Below are positions 63,935 to 64,000 of a DNA stretch of 64,000 bases, one piece after another (position 1 is the first letter of the stretch; every line of letters begins with the position of its first letter). The notes under the pieces are model-generated. The model saw only the letters and a list, made by a program, of their open reading frames with translations. It was not told where the DNA came from and did no database searches. The DNA is taken from positions 1,550,001 through 1,614,000 of the forward strand of contig JAKCFM010000001.1 in NCBI GenBank assembly GCA_025041195.1, in the 5' to 3' direction. Made by a program: the position numbers and the translations under genes. This DNA comes from Halobacteriales archaeon YIM A00013. GTDB taxonomy: Archaea > Halobacteriota > Halobacteria > Halobacteriales > Haloarculaceae.

Positions 63935-64000
63935 GATAGGAGATCATGATCCCGCCACTGTATTTGAACCTTCGGGGTTAGACCGGTTCGGTGTTCGCAA

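Overview
The window is chromosomal DNA from a haloarchaeon (class Halobacteria). Evidence: a complete archaeal L11/L1/L10/L12 ribosomal gene set, very acidic predicted proteins, haloarchaeal NuoCD-type complex I genes, archaeal RibL and GTP cyclohydrolase III, a TFB transcription factor, an archaeal-type SRP RNA, twin-arginine signals on several exported proteins, and TATA boxes about 27 nt upstream of many start codons, as expected for leaderless haloarchaeal transcripts. Base composition looks moderately GC-rich by eye (not computed), with a few AT-rich patches. I cannot name the genus. No tRNA, CRISPR array or insertion sequence was recognised. Apart from the SRP RNA locus (41.47-41.78 kb), no stretch longer than about 300 bases lacks a gene.

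Layout. 0-6.5 kb: end of cysS, a lipoprotein, a TctA-type permease, then rpl11 and the rpl1-rpl10-rpl12 operon with a leader hairpin likely used for L1 autoregulation, and a small conserved protein. 6.7-12.6 kb: a dicarboxylate/amino-acid symporter, a DRG GTPase with a membrane partner, a Tat-exported protein and a double-glyoxalase protein. 12.6-19.6 kb: a sugar-control region (HAD hydrolase, TrmB regulator, KDG kinase, with TrmB-like sites in the divergent promoter) and hyuAB. 19.8-25.6 kb: a membrane protein, two GT4 glycosyltransferases, an AbrB-PhoU regulator, an NAD-kinase-like protein, a small membrane ORF and a molybdopterin-binding protein. 25.6-34.7 kb: amino-acid synthesis (cystathionine synthase, metY-metX, serB, serA) interspersed with phosphomevalonate decarboxylase, a cupin and an exported M14-like protein.

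34.8-44.9 kb: endonuclease III, GTP cyclohydrolase III, acyl-CoA dehydrogenase, a triple-PH/SHOCT protein, a RIO-like kinase, a divergent Pcm, the SRP RNA, a beta-propeller lipoprotein with an apparent frameshift in its signal peptide, and catalase. 45.0-49.4 kb: nuoA-B-CD-H-I only; nuoJ-N do not follow. 49.5-54.8 kb: purK-purE, an Agl23-like membrane protein, ribH and an aminotransferase. 54.9-59.3 kb is the most accessory-looking part: an AT-rich membrane gene, an unknown 480-residue protein, a two-domain winged-helix regulator, and a TFB paralogue with an altered BRE-recognition helix; a perfect 9+9 bp inverted repeat lies between regulator and TFB. 59.3-64 kb: ribL, a JAMM protease, an S1/OB/DHH protein and a membrane-anchored phospholipase-D-type protein.

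Functional links: three flavin genes (arfA, ribH, ribL) are scattered through the window. MetX-MetY make homocysteine from homoserine, while SerA and SerB, divergently transcribed, make serine. Several inverted repeats sit on or just after TATA boxes, where archaeal repressors usually bind.
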